64,000 bases of DNA from the NCBI GenBank assembly GCA_963576735.1, contig OY755171.1, forward strand, positions 12,462,001 through 12,526,000. Reading direction: 5' to 3'. The position numbers and the translations under genes are program-made. Source of the DNA: Bedellia somnulentella. Lineage: Eukaryota; Arthropoda; Insecta; Lepidoptera; Bedelliidae. Below are positions 32,711 through 44,520 of this stretch, one piece after another (within the stretch, counting starts at the first letter, position 1; each line of letters starts with the position of its first letter). The notes below the pieces were generated by a model that saw nothing but the letters and a program-made list of their open reading frames with translations, was not told where the DNA came from and did not search any database.

Positions 32711-32832
32711 CATTCACCCATCACCAACACTTTTCCACGCTCAACTTCCAAGAGTGGCTGAGGAATTTCTAATTCCTTAGCCCTGGCTACCCCTTCCAGG
32801 GATTTATAGCCATTCATTCATTTACTCATGAC
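32711..32832 (+). repeat. Family B 3' half
   Basis: CACCCATCACCAACAC, TCAACTTCCAAGAGTGGCTG, AGGAATTTCTAATTCC, CTGGCTACCCC and GGGATTTATAGCC follow the family in order. The final (TATG)n has been replaced by CATTCATTCATT. It is 5'-truncated. Confidence 0.8.
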
Positions 32833-33884
32833 TTTTTAAATGTCTTCATTTCTGATTAATCACTTTATTTGCGAATTGTTTCCTTATTTCTGTTGATTAA
32901 ACATGTGGAATAAATAGAAAGTTGCACACGACTGACATTTCTTGTGAAAAACATCGCGTTTTGTGTTCCACGACTATACCTACCGATTTCCGTTAAAAAT
33001 GGAACGTATTTAATGGAAAAAAGAAAATAGTTGCTTTATGTATCCGTAAAATAAGGTTTTTTGTTTTGTAATCTTCCCATGGATGAGTGGCACAAATTTT
33101 TTTGAGTACTTAGGATATGTTAAGTGATAATTTGTAAATGGCATTTCAAGTAGCCAATAAACTGAGAAAATCTTAAAAGAGTAAAAGTTGACTAATCATC
33201 ATATTATAATACCATAAACCTCCAAAAATACTCTCAATTTTAAAAGATAATCTCATACATACATTAACAAACTTTAAAATCAACGAGCCGAAACAATATG
33301 AACAAAATTAATGTAATCCCCAGACATGGCAACTTTAATTTAAGAGGCATAAATTCGTGTTGGAACTTTATAGTTCCGATTTCATAGCGGAGAAAGTGGC
33401 GTGGATGTAAAATTAATTCATATGTGGTATTTGCCAGTGAATTCGGCTTCAATTTCCCTCTAGCTTGTTGAGACTTTAAATTGAAATTTGTTAGTCCATC
33501 AGTAACAGTTATTGTGGATCAATTTATTCGATTGTTTCCAATTTATACAGTGTTGTAGTTTACAATGTTATAGAAAAATATAGTAGGAAAATGCACATTG
33601 AATTCTATAGGAGGAGAAATCATCTCAAATCGAATTGATTTCTTCATTTCCTTTAAAACAAGCTTGCATATTTTTCGATTTTGTTCCTCGTTTTACATAA
33701 ACTGATTTCCGTGGCAATATTGACAGCAGTTTTGTAAGCACAGGCGCTACCCTTAAGAAAGTTTAGCCTGGCCTCCGACAACCAAATCCAATCAGTGGAC
33801 CTTCGATTTAATAGAACTTGTGCAATGCAATGCAAAAAGTTTTTACCTTTTAAGTTATATTTGGGTCTCCTAAAAAAGATAAGA
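32833..33884. other. AT-rich non-coding stretch
   Basis: No gene or repeat recognised. Open frames on the minus strand at 33260-33900 have no protein features. Confidence 0.4.
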
Positions 33885-33990
33885 TATACATACATATATT
33901 CACGGCTATAAATTCCAAAATATTATTATTAATAGCCTCTTACGGCAACGGGGGAAAGAAATGCGTGAGTGCTTTTGTTAGCTGACACCG
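33885..33990 (-). repeat. Family B, strongly decayed
   Basis: The tail (ATACATACATATATTCACGGC on the plus strand), TATAAATTCC, GCCTCTTACGGC and GCTGACACCG mark the two ends of the family with most of the middle deleted. Confidence 0.6.
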
Positions 33991-34860
33991 AATAAATATT
34001 TATTTTAAAGCCGTCGTTGCGTACGCGGCATATCTCGTCTTTATAATACAGAAAACTCATTCATCGGACTGTAGGGGTTTTTACGATATGTTATATATTG
34101 CAATTATTAATTTAAATCGACTGTCTGTCTCCTCCAAAATCCCATAAAACAAAAAAAAAATCTACTATATAAACAATACACCTAATTAATATAATTGAAT
34201 AATAGCAACTGAAACGCAGCATGTAGGTGGGTGGATGAAGCTAATCCAATGGGACTTGTGATTTAACGCAATTGCTGAGGTTGCTGCCCCGTTGCCGCGC
34301 TACCGTGGCCGACGGCACCCTTCAGTGAAGGGGAAACATTAATATGAGGATATGAGAATTTACTGTTTAATCCAGCTGCAGGCCAATTTGTTAATATTTT
34401 CATTCAATCCACTTAAAAATGGAAAATACCGAGAGCGCCGATACAGACTAATTTTAGAGCCATAAGTAGAAGCATTTTCATACTCTCACTTAGCTATCTC
34501 TCTTAATTAAATTCATTCAGAAACAGAGATGACAAAATTGATGTGCTTTTGTTAGGGGTCAGGAAAGGCCCTATATCAATTAAGACTAAACAAGAAAAAT
34601 GGGGTTTTCGAGGCTAATTAACGCAAGTAGGTAAATCCGGGCACCGTAACCGCCATTGCTTTATTCTCCCTCGCTCATCCCTTAAAACAGGTGCCTAAAC
34701 TTTTAGTTAATTGCATCAGCGTAAGCGTATATCTTGATTATCATAAAAACGTGAATATTTTGAAATCTAGATGATTCAAAAACTGAACTAAATTGTCACG
34801 TCCAAACCGTGGAGGAGCAGCAAATGTACTAGTTCTTTGGAAAAAAAAACAATTTGGACT
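33991..34860. other. Non-coding stretch with a GC-rich patch
   Basis: No gene recognised. At 34225-34330 a GC-rich patch (GCTGCCCCGTTGCCGCGC) stands out and may be a conserved non-coding element. Confidence 0.35.
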
Positions 34861-35130
34861 TCAGAGTACCCACGCTTTACTTGGACAGTGCATCCAAGTT
34901 TCAAAACTGCGATAGGCCTGCTACGAAAGGCCTGCCCTTTTGTAGCAGGCCTATCGCAGTTTTGAAAGAATACACGGTCACGTGACTAAGCACAACCCAG
35001 AAATTGTGTGTTTTCCCTACATGTTTTCGCTTACTGTTAATTAAGAAAAGGCACATTAGTGTAGGGGCCAAACAGAATTCGAACTTAGATCTCCGGGCAT
35101 GAGTAGCGCCTATTTTCCCAGCTAAATATC
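34861..35130 (-). mobile_element. tRNA-SINE copy carrying a de novo palindrome
   Basis: Minus-strand landmarks: a decayed tRNA-like head (the B box reads AGTTCGAATTC), GGCCCCTACACTAATGTGCC, TTAACAGTAAGCG, and GGTACTCTGAAG at the left edge; the GGCGTGA tail is missing. Within it 34899-34924 and 34942-34967 are perfect 26-bp inverted repeats around a 17-bp spacer. The family has only one GCAGGCCTATCGC segment, so it was duplicated in inverted orientation here. Confidence 0.75.
34899..34967. repeat. Palindrome with 26-bp arms inside a SINE
   Basis: The left arm contains AAAACTGCGATAGGCCTGC and the right arm its exact complement. The spacer is 34925-34941. It would form a strong hairpin in single-stranded DNA or RNA. 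Confidence 0.95.
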
Positions 35131-35821
35131 AACTGAAAGCCGGTCAAATTAATAACATATTTATGTTATTCATTTGAATAAATAAACAATAATTAAATTT
35201 AAAAATGACAGTTTTGTTATTTATCGAAACAACGAGAGTAATTTAATAAACAGTATGTTATATATTAATTCTTCAAAATTAATGACGCTAAGCTTGAAAA
35301 TCCATTTAATTACTCATTACGTGTCCAATGCAAAGAAACTAGTCTTACACTCTTGCCTGATGCAACATTATAGTTTAAGTTGAAAGATGCACACACAGTG
35401 TAACCATATTTGTTATCCTCAAGGAAAGTGGATAGTGCACAGTGAGACTGTTGGCAAGGTGCGGCGAGCGAAGCTGACTCAGCGACCTGTCAACGAGGTA
35501 CCCCAGCCGCTCGCCGTCAGCTGTTTTGCATCATAATCGAGTTTCACAAAGTAAAACAAAATCTCAACGCCGCATTAATATTCAGTGATATAGGGATCAA
35601 CGCGGCTCCGCTGGATCGGCGTTTATTTAACATGCAAATTGCAATTTGAAAATCTAGCAAAATTAGGAACGTATAATATTTAAAACATTATTCGCCGGTA
35701 CAAATTTGGTGACGACTGAACGTAATTTATATGCTAAACTATTCCGTGTCACCAACGACACTTGATTAGCATTGGGAACTCGGGCAGGTGTGCGAAATTC
35801 AAACTACAATAGACCTTGTTT
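35131..35821. other. Non-coding stretch with GC-rich patches
   Basis: No gene recognised. At 35450-35530 the sequence is GC-rich (GTGCGGCGAGCGAAGC) and contains inverted pieces GCGGCGAGCG and CGCTCGCCG. This may be a conserved non-coding element. Confidence 0.35.
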
Positions 35822-36064
35822 AACTTTCCTCAAGGCGTCGGGACGTGACGACCCCATCGCCCGCCGTGCGATCCAGTGTGATCTTGAAATCTTACTGGAC
35901 CGAACGGTGCAGTCAGTCTACCGAAAATGGCGGTCAATCCATTCCACACTAGGCGGAAGCAAATACCAACGTAGGCATGGGCAGCAGCATGCCTGCGATA
36001 AAACTTCCGCCACTGCGATCACCAATCCGTTTGCCAAGCGTGGTGATTATGGCATTTTACTTTT

Positions 36065-39037
36065 ATGGCTGCGACGAAAATCCAACGGCCCTCAATTCCC
36101 GGCAGTCCTGCCGGTCCTGGCCATTTTGGCAGCGGTCAGGGTCCCACCGGTAGGGCAGAGGGTGCTAAGAATCACCGGGTTAGAAACGGCTGCCAACACC
36201 AACTAGACCTGGCTACGTACAATGGACGCACACTGCGGACGGCGGAAAAGATGGAGGAACTCGAGGTGGAGCTTACCAAGATACGGTGGGATATCCTGGG
36301 ACTATCAGAAGTCCGAAGAGAGGGGGAGGATACGATAGTCCTGGAATCCGGACACCTGCTCTACTTCAGAGAGGGAGACCATCAATCCCAAGGCGGCGTT
36401 GGCTTTCTCGTTAAAAAGTCTCTCATCAGCAGCATTGTGGAGATCAGCAGTGTGTCGAGCAGGGTAGCATACCTCATTATAAAACTTACAAAGAGATACT
36501 CTCTCAAGGTAGTTCAGGTTTATGCACCGACCTCGACTCACGCTGACACAGAAGTCGAAGCGGTATTCGAAGATATCTCCCGGGCTATCAACGATACCGC
36601 AAAGACTCACTTCACGGTTGTTATGGGAGACTTCAACGCCAAAGTGGGAGTACAAGAATGCGACGAAACGAGGGTAGGTCCACATGGCATTGGCTGCAGG
36701 AACCAAAGGGGGCAAATGCTGGTAAACTTTCTCGAGCACCAGGGGTTGTATCTGATGAATACTTTCTTTCAGAAGCGACCCCAAAGAAAGTGGACCTGGC
36801 GAAGCCCCGATGGTCGAACGGCGAACGAGATAGATTTCATTATGACGGATAAGCGGCACATATTTAGAGATGTCTCAGTGATTAGCAGGTTTAATACTGG
36901 AAGCGATCACCGACTTGTCAGAGGCACTCTAAGTATCAACTACAAGCTCGAGCGCAAACGTCTTATGAGATCTACTCTTCGCCCTAACCTGCGCCAATTG
37001 CTATCTGGGAGCGAGAACTTCCAAATGGACCTACAGAACCGTTTCGACTCGCTGGAAACCACAGACGACGTTAACGAGAAGGCCAACCAGTTGATAGGAG
37101 CTCTACGTGAAGTGGGCCACAGACATTTTAAAACGCGGCGCTATGGCAAGGAGTCGAAGCTTTCCCAGGAGACTCTAGAGCTTATGAGACAAAGACGCGA
37201 ACTGCCGTATACTCAAGAGCATTCGTCGCAGCATCGGGTTCTGTCCAAGCACATTAAAAAGCTGATTCGACGAGACCTCCGGAGCTTTAATACGCGCCTC
37301 ATTGAAGAGGCCATAGAGCGAAACCGGGGGTCCAAAGTGTTCAGTCAGCAGCTTGGACGAAGCCAGCTGACGAAGCTTAAGAGGGAAGACGGCAGGATCG
37401 TTGTCTCGAAGCCGGAGCTTCTCCGTGAAGTTGAGAACTTCTACGGAAGGCTATATGCCAGTTATGCCGCACCACCTGAGGAACACGACACCGACCCCAG
37501 AGCTCCATTAACTCGCCACTTCACCGAAGATATCCCAGACGTCGACCTGGACGAGATAAGATCGGCCCTGAGACAGCTTAAAAAAGGCAAAGCTCCGGGT
37601 GATGACGGGGTAACGACAGAGCTTCTAAGGGCAGGAGGTACACCTGTACTGAGAGCCCTGGAAGATCTGTTTAACAACGTCATCTACAATGGAACAATTC
37701 CGGAGGCGTGGAGCGAGAGCGTCGTGGTCTTGTTCTTCAAAAAAGGAGATAAAACCCTTCTCAAGAACTACAGACCGATCGCGCTCTTGAGCCACGTATA
37801 TAAGCTGTTCTCACGGGTCATCTCGAATCGTCTTGCCCAGAGGTTCGACGAGTTCCAGCCCGTGGAGCAGGCTGGGTTTCGAAAAGGCTTTAGCACCGTA
37901 GACCACATCCACACAGTACGGCAGATTATACAGAAAACCGAAGAGTATAATCAGCCGCTGTGTCTAGCATTCGTGGACTATGAAAAAGCCTTCGACTCCA
38001 TCGAAACCTGGGCTGTTCTACAATCCTTACAACGTTGCCGAATCGACTGGCGCTACATTGAGGTGTTGAGACACTTGTACAATGCTGCGACCATGACCGT
38101 CCAAGTACAGGATCAAAAGACGGAACCCATCCAACTGCAGCGAGGGGTGAGACAGGGGGATGTCATATCCCCGAAACTGTTCACGAATGCGTTGGAGGAC
38201 GTCTTCAAGATGATGAACTGGAACGGAAAAGGTATATGTGTCAACGGCGAGTACATCTCACACCTCAGGTTTGCGGACGACATAGTCGTTATGGCAGAAA
38301 CGCTGGAGGATCTCGGCGGGATGATTAGTAGCCTAAACTCAGCCTCTCGGCGAGTGGGGCTTGGCATGAACTTGGACAAGACGAAAATCATGTTCAATCG
38401 TCTTGTTCAGCCAAGACCAGTTCTTGTCGAGGGAGCAGAGCTCGAAGTTGTGCCGGAGTACGTCTACCTAGGTCAGACGCTACGACTCGGTAGAAACAAC
38501 TTCGACAAAGAGGCTGCAAGACGCATCCAGCTGGGCTGGGCTGCTTTTGGAAAACTTCGGCATATCTTCTCCTCGGCCATCCCACAATGTCTGAAGACTA
38601 AGGTTTTCAACCAGTGCGTCCTGCCAGTGTTAACGTATGGTGCGGAAACGTGGACACTCACGGCTGGACTAGTCCACCAATTCAAAGTCACTCAAAGAGC
38701 GATGGAGCGAGCTATGCTCGGCATCACTCTGTTGGATCGCATCAGAAATGACGTGATCCGACAGAGAACTAAAGTGGCGGACGTAGCTCATCGGATCAGC
38801 AAGTTGAAGTGGCAGTGGGCTGGTCACATCTGCCGAAGAACCGATAACCGCTGGGGAAGACGAGTTCTTGAGTGGAGACCACGCACTGGCAGACGCAGTG
38901 TGGGGCGCCCTCCAGCCCGCTGGACCGACGACCTAAAGCAGGTGGCCGGGAGTGGTTGGATGAGGCTGGCCGAGGATAGGAAGAGGTGGCGCGCCATGGG
39001 AGATGCCTATGTCCAGCAGTGGACGAGTGTGGGCTGA
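36065..39037 (+). CDS. RTE-type endonuclease/reverse transcriptase, 990 aa
   Basis: This polyprotein nicks chromosomal DNA and copies the element's RNA at the nick. An APE-type endonuclease comes first: LATYNGRTL (residues 49-57, Asn53), SEVRR with Glu82, QVYAPTS (151-157), GDFNAKVG with Asp189 and Asn191, NEIDFIM (Asp257) and GSDHRLV (His282). The reverse transcriptase follows: FFKKGDK...NYRPIALLS (558-576), EQAGFRKGFS (601-610), FVDYEKAFD with Asp638, GVRQGDVISP (694-703), FADD with Asp738 and Asp739, PEYVYLGQTL (797-806). The C-terminus has DRIRNDVIRQR, WQWAGHICRR and VGRPPARW, an RTE signature. All catalytic residues I looked for are present and there is no internal stop. The start at 36065 is the first ATG after an in-frame TGA at 36044-36046. 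An overlapping frame that ends at 36206 begins in flanking DNA and is not counted as an ORF1. Confidence 0.96.
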   Translation: MAATKIQRPSIPGSPAGPGHFGSGQGPTGRAEGAKNHRVRNGCQHQLDLATYNGRTLRTAEKMEELEVELTKIRWDILGLSEVRREGEDTIVLESGHLLYFREGDHQSQGGVGFLVKKSLISSIVEISSVSSRVAYLIIKLTKRYSLKVVQVYAPTSTHADTEVEAVFEDISRAINDTAKTHFTVVMGDFNAKVGVQECDETRVGPHGIGCRNQRGQMLVNFLEHQGLYLMNTFFQKRPQRKWTWRSPDGRTANEIDFIMTDKRHIFRDVSVISRFNTGSDHRLVRGTLSINYKLERKRLMRSTLRPNLRQLLSGSENFQMDLQNRFDSLETTDDVNEKANQLIGALREVGHRHFKTRRYGKESKLSQETLELMRQRRELPYTQEHSSQHRVLSKHIKKLIRRDLRSFNTRLIEEAIERNRGSKVFSQQLGRSQLTKLKREDGRIVVSKPELLREVENFYGRLYASYAAPPEEHDTDPRAPLTRHFTEDIPDVDLDEIRSALRQLKKGKAPGDDGVTTELLRAGGTPVLRALEDLFNNVIYNGTIPEAWSESVVVLFFKKGDKTLLKNYRPIALLSHVYKLFSRVISNRLAQRFDEFQPVEQAGFRKGFSTVDHIHTVRQIIQKTEEYNQPLCLAFVDYEKAFDSIETWAVLQSLQRCRIDWRYIEVLRHLYNAATMTVQVQDQKTEPIQLQRGVRQGDVISPKLFTNALEDVFKMMNWNGKGICVNGEYISHLRFADDIVVMAETLEDLGGMISSLNSASRRVGLGMNLDKTKIMFNRLVQPRPVLVEGAELEVVPEYVYLGQTLRLGRNNFDKEAARRIQLGWAAFGKLRHIFSSAIPQCLKTKVFNQCVLPVLTYGAETWTLTAGLVHQFKVTQRAMERAMLGITLLDRIRNDVIRQRTKVADVAHRISKLKWQWAGHICRRTDNRWGRRVLEWRPRTGRRSVGRPPARWTDDLKQVAGSGWMRLAEDRKRWRAMGDAYVQQWTSVG

Positions 39038-39057
39038 TGATGATGATGATGATGATG
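39038..39057 (+). repeat. (ATG)n tail of the RTE element
   Basis: A short GAT/ATG trinucleotide array directly follows the final codons and abuts the right target duplication. RTE-clade elements typically end in short microsatellites of this kind. Confidence 0.9.
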
Positions 39058-39068
39058 AACTTTCCTCA

Positions 39069-39864
39069 GTGGATCATGGAGGTATGAATGGTAGCAGAAC
39101 GTTATGTTGCTATACAGAGTGTTCGTAAGAGGGATTGTAAAAGTTAATGGGAAGAGTGAGACGAGAGCCACGTTTCAGCTGAGCACGGCCAGTGATGGAT
39201 ACCGAATATAAATCAAGTGGTGAGCGAGATCGCTCCGGTATTGCGCTGACCAGATGGGGTTTACCACTTCTTATCTTGCCTAATTTTATTGCATTGGCTC
39301 AGTCATATAAATACCAGTAAGATATATGTATTTTTTAATAAATCACCTAAAAAAGATGTATTTATTTAATATTTTATCATTATTTAATAACCCCATGAGA
39401 GCTAATCGTCAACCATATCAAATTATAAATGAATGCTCCAGGGAACAAACACGGTGCTTAGCTTGCAGTAATAATATCTGGCTGCAATTACCGCGAGTGT
39501 TTTATTAATACCATTAATCTACATGTCATTGTTTTGAGACCACGGAAATACCCTTTCAGCGAACCCCAAAGTTAATTTGGTTCGGCAAAACAGAGACGTT
39601 CTCTCTCAGTGAATAATAAGACATCTCCCTAGTGGCTAAATCATGTGTTCACAAGAACGCCCTTCACTCAATTCTAAAGCAGAATACGATTTACCGAAAG
39701 GTTTAAATTAAACGAAAACCTATCTTCATTTTCTTTGATAGGTAAAAGTAATTTACACTTGTGTTGGTGAAAAATGTACAATAAAAGGATACAATTTACT
39801 TTACTTCGCTTTTTTCATATGAGTATAGTAAAAGGCTAGTTATGGTATTGGGGGAAATATTTCT
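39069..39864. other. Non-coding stretch
   Basis: No gene recognised. At 39060-39260 the sequence to the right of the RTE is moderately GC-rich and non-repetitive. The remainder is AT-rich. Confidence 0.4.
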
Positions 39865-40004
39865 GGAGACCCAGAACCCACCAAGCTTAATCATGTAGTC
39901 CTTCCACCACTAAACTGCTAAAAGTAGCTGAGGAGTTTCCAATTTTGTAGGTCTGACAACCACAATTTTGGGATTAATAGCCGTCAGTAGTACATGTATT
40001 CATA
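39865..40004 (+). repeat. Family B 3' half, decayed
   Basis: TGGAGACCCAGAACCCACC, AAAAGTAGCTGAGGAGTTTC and GGGATTAATAGCCGTCAGTA follow the family in order with many changes. It is an old copy. Confidence 0.6.
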
Positions 40005-42339
40005 TGCATTATTTGTTGTTTAATTACAGGAATACTTTATCTTTTGCTAAAATTTAAATTAAGTAATTAACATACATACGTTCTTATTGGGGTATTATAA
40101 ATTAATTAATTAAATACTAAACCAATAATACTTACACCTTTTTTCTTAAAAACCTTAGTCGCGAGAAGCAAGAACGTAAACTAAACTTGAAATAAAACAG
40201 TTGATAAATTCCCACCCCAATGATATCAAACGCGAATACGTATGCATTTTAAAGCATTTATAAGCAAACCATAAATTCAATACAAAACATAGATTGGATC
40301 CAAATGAATCATCGAATGTTTCGACATACGTACGAATGGAAGGCGACTGCAAGTGACACATTTTTAATTATCAACAACCGCGGCTTGATCGGTTTGCATT
40401 GAATTTCCATAGTTCAAGTCAAGAGTTCGCCACATACCACTATGCTGGGTATCATGTGACAGTCGCACACAACCGCTAATTAAAATGTTTAATTTGCGAA
40501 TACGGAACACAATTGACGTCTTATTAATTAATTATTGCGTTCAGTGATTACTTTTGAGCACCGATAAAAGCTCAGAATTGCAAGTTCTTAAATATATTTT
40601 TTATGTCATTACAAAGGGATTTATAGGTAATGTGTTAATTCTTTTACTTTGCAATTTATCACCTTCTAAGAAGAACTGAGGTGGCACGATTTTGAACTGA
40701 TAACTCACTATAAAGATTTGGCTTACGCTTATTTCGGGGATATAAATATCAAAAGCATGCCGTATATTATCGCCTGATTTCTCCAGTACCTTAACAGTTA
40801 GTGATTGATGTGACAGGTAATAAGGGCAACAAGTATTCCAATTTGTTTACCCTTATCGCCTTAATAAAGCGAACCCTCAAATATGATTTTCTGTATCGTA
40901 TTTTATACAGATCAAAAATATCAGCCCTTACATTGAAGAATAATTGGAGAAAAATCCCTTAGGAACCAATTTCGCTGTTTCGCAGGTACCTCACTCGAGT
41001 TAAGTTTGGAAATGATCAATCACATTACCCTCGACAAAATATATTGCAAACTGCTCAACAAGATTCATTTTATTCCATATTTCCTACCGATAATTGCACG
41101 TTGCCGTTTTATTACTCAATATCAAATGCACTTAAAGTAACGATATAGGGTGCATCACATATAATGAGTTACACATTATTCCTATAATCAGTTGGCATAG
41201 GAATTAGAAATAGAATTTTAGGAAAATATCATTTGACTTTATTTGTAACATAATTAAATGATAGTTAAAATTTATTAAAATTTAATAAAGAATTACAAAA
41301 TTTGATCATTTATTTTTGTGAATGCTATTGAAAATGTGAAAGTACTAACGTCATCCGAGTCACAGGGAAAGAAATGCCTTTAAATATCTGGCTAACCCTT
41401 TAATCGACTGAAACTTATAATATGATGATTTGAATACCTCTTTGCATAACTGAAGCAAACAAATATTATTTAGGATATATTAAAAAAGGTAGTCTAGACT
41501 TATTAAAGAAAAATACCTCTTTAAGATACTAGACTGCTATTTTGTCGAGATTCTAAATGAAGTGTGTAGAAGTGTCAATTACGTCCTTGTCTCGTATAAA
41601 AATACGAGAATAGTTTGTGTTGGTCGAGGAGGCAACACCACGGGAATAGACAGGATAGGCGGGCCGACCAACCCCCGCGCTTTTATATTGCCACCCTGTT
41701 ATTTTATAAGGCCTTCGCTCAATGGAAAAATTTGCTTCTCCCGGTACTGAGTTAAAACAACATCTCTGATTTATTTGTGTACGTAACATTGGAACAAGAA
41801 TTCAATTCCGAGAGGATTCATTGTTTGTTTAAGTTTTCTACAAGTGCCACGTGTTCATCATAAACCTTCTTTGAGGTCAAACCTCGCCGCCTGGTGGGGC
41901 CACCCTACCAAGGGCATTGACGTCGCACTACGGATAGATAGCATTGCCATTTTATAGTCTCTACCACTCTGTTTCAGAGCGTTCAATGTGCTTAAAGACA
42001 TTGTAAAATTGAAATTTAAAAGTAACGACGCCAATTTCACTTTTGTAGAACAATACTGCTCTATTTATAGCCTCATAAGATGGCACTTTAGTTCACGAAG
42101 AATTTTTATTAGCGTGTTGCAGACTCTTACTGGCAATTAAGCTGAGATATGAGTAAACGAGCTGGACATCGAACAATTTCATTAGACATAGTATGAGCCG
42201 AGTATGATATGAGTCTTTATTAGAATCCATAAAAGCGCCACAGGAGTAAGAATATTGTTACTGTTTTGGGTGAGCTAAGAATGTATGTAAATGAATGTAA
42301 TTTTTATAAGTTATCATCTTATAGTTATAGGAATTTAAG
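40005..42339. other. Long AT-rich non-coding stretch
   Basis: No gene or repeat recognised. Small GC-richer patches occur at 41620-41710 and 41870-41960 without coding signals. Confidence 0.4.
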
Positions 42340-42556
42340 TGTTAGTCTTTGCTAAATGGTCCGCCCAGGGAAACAACTGAAAATCAGTGTTTTGCGTAAA
42401 GCAAATTTCAACGCTGAGTTGGATCCCATTTTCATTGCTGTGACACACAAAATGGGTGTTGTAATGTTCTTTTGTTTTTGTAATGTGTATGATTATGCTG
42501 TTATAATTTGTGTGTCTTAGTTGTGGAAATAAATGTTTTATCTATCTATCTATAAC
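42340..42556 (+). mobile_element. Retroelement 3' end with (ATCT)n tail
   Basis: The segment has GGTCCGCCCAGGGAAACAAC, a small inverted repeat (AACTGAAAATCAGT), ACACACAAAATGGGTG, a polyadenylation-like GGAAATAAATG and a terminal TCTATCTATC array (42538-42553). A polyadenylation-like signal followed by a short microsatellite is typical of insect LINE or SINE 3' ends. It matches none of the other families in the window. Confidence 0.55.
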
Positions 42557-43992
42557 CACAATTACTGGTTTCCTTCCCTTGGTAACGTTGAAGATGAAAA
42601 CCGCTGAAGATAACTTTAGAAGATAAATTCAGGAGATGCTTTTACAAATATGTTTCATTAGACCTTAATTTCTATCAATATCCTTTCTTGAAATCCTCCT
42701 AAAAGGAACTCTAAAGATACATCTGCTTTTCTTCTGTTTCTCACTATGTATGTAGACACCAAAATAATTTTATGAAGTGTTCTTACTATTTGCAACGGAT
42801 TGTTACTAATTGCAAATTAGTTAACTACGTAACTACGCGTACGTTAAATAACACAAAAAAGGGACTGAAAAAGTAGCGAGCTAAAAATATACATTGAATC
42901 GGAAATTCACAAAACATGTGTGTCGATAAAATATAGTGATGCAGCGGGAATAATATTTGAACGTGTAGCTCGCAGCTATCAGTGGACGCACTCAACAGTA
43001 GTTTACAGTTGGTTGGAGCCACGAAACCCATTGAGCCTGCTCCCCGTCGGACACTGGCTGAAAGACGCACGTAACTGAGTCAAAGGGCTGCCTTTGAGAA
43101 TTGCACTTATCATTTCTATAGTCAGCCGGCATTTTATATTGTAGTCACCATGTCTCCTTATTTATAAAACATCTACTAAAAAATATGTTTTTCTTATTAT
43201 GAGTCAGCTATATTCGTCAGCCGTCATCGCCTTATTCCCACACCCCTTTAGATATGATTAGCAGCTAATTGAATCCTGGGGTGAGATCCTCACAGTTTAG
43301 TTTTCCAATTTACGAACTTTACTTTGCTGGAGAGAGTAAAAGGGTTGAATCTAATTATTCTCACGTCGTCGGCGACTTAAGGATTTGCCGAATATTAGAA
43401 TACAGACGCGAAATAAAAGGTTTTAATTTGTTTCGAGGTTAAGTAAAATTTTGAGCAAATAGGTTTGCTTTTGAGATTTATCCAAGGCTTAGTCAAATTA
43501 TTTACAAATAAACTTAAGAGATTTCTTTGAAATTCGTGAAAATTGAACTGCTAAATGCTTCAATCAAATAAACGTAATATAAAATCAAATAAACACACTG
43601 GAGCTCTACGGGTTTTCTTATTCTTTGAGGATAGTTTTTATTGCATGTTAATCGCCTGAGTTTTTGTGTGGAATTTACTGATAATCACTTTCAACTTGGA
43701 CTTGGTATTCCGACTGCGCCCTCCTGGCACCCCTATTTCGTGAATTTGATAATGAAAGGGGCCCACTTGTGTGCTGCAGAGATAATGTAAATAAGTATGC
43801 AAATTTTACTACGAGTTCCATTCAAATGAACCTTTGTGGCAGTTTAAATATAACTCAAAGATACGCGCCTTGTGTGATGTGACTCAGCATTTGCGCTTTA
43901 AATACATACACTACATATCTTTTATCTCTCATCGCAAACTAAACAATGACGCCAATAAAATCAAATAAGTTTAATTTATTTTTTAGTTTTGC
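42557..43992. other. Non-coding stretch
   Basis: No gene recognised. A GC-richer patch at 42960-43100 has a minus-strand CTTTCAG acceptor-like run, but the frame behind it soon stops. The remainder is AT-rich. Confidence 0.4.
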
Positions 43993-44241
43993 CGTTTAGT
44001 GTCGGCATAGAAAAACGCTACCCCATTTCTACCCGTGGGTGATCGCAAGAGGCGACTAAGGGTATAGGGGCTTTTTAAGTGATTTTTGGGCGATGTGGTT
44101 GGAGACCTGTCACCAAAAACATTTATTATTACCATCTTTTCCCCAGTCAACTTCCAAAACTGGCTGAGGAATTTCTCATTCCAAAGCTCTGGCTACCCCG
44201 TTAAGGGATTTATAGCCGTGAATATATAAATGAATAAATGA
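43993..44241 (+). repeat. Family B, near full length
   Basis: From GTTTAGTGTCGGCATAG through ACCCGTGGGTGATCGC, GGCGACTAAGGG, GGTTGGAGACC and CTCTGGCTACCCC to ATAGCCGTGAATATATAAATG. The T-rich direct repeat TTTAATTTATT at 43970-43980 and 44242-44252 may be its target duplication, though low complexity weakens that. Confidence 0.82.
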
Positions 44242-44520
44242 TTTAATTTATTCAAAGCAAAATTAATATTTCTGCTTTCTTTATTTGTTAAGCTATTAAA
44301 AATGTATCTTCAGAGCGCCTTTTTCTACTTAAAGAATATTGAATATCGCACAGTGAGCGTTGTAATTTAATATATATCTCTAATTATAAATGGTATTTAT
44401 TGATGCTCATTAACTGCGTATAGATGTTGTAATAAAGGTACATCGCCCACGAATCACTCGAATACCTTCAGATCTTTTATTGATATTAGTAATCTGAAAA
44501 CTATTTATACATTTAGTATA

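Larger units (their letters stand above)
35822..39068 (+). mobile_element. RTE-type LINE, apparently full-length, 11-bp target duplication
   Basis: The element spans 35833-39057 (about 3.2 kb) between direct repeats AACTTTCCTCA at 35822-35832 and 39058-39068. It has a 232-bp 5' leader, one long open reading frame (36065-39037) and almost no 3' UTR: the stop codon is part of a (TGA/ATG)n tail. Short size, a single endonuclease-reverse transcriptase protein and a microsatellite tail instead of poly(A) are RTE-clade traits. The perfect duplication and uninterrupted 990-codon frame suggest a young, possibly active copy. Confidence 0.95.

Noticed and set aside
35772..36206. 144-codon frame overlapping the RTE start, possible ORF1
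   Set aside because: Its ATG lies in flanking host DNA, outside the target duplication, and there is no methionine in the part within the element.
36305..36859. 184-codon open frame on the minus strand inside the RTE element
   Set aside because: It lies wholly opposite the endonuclease domain of the plus-strand protein and has no recognisable motif; it is a shadow of that coding sequence.
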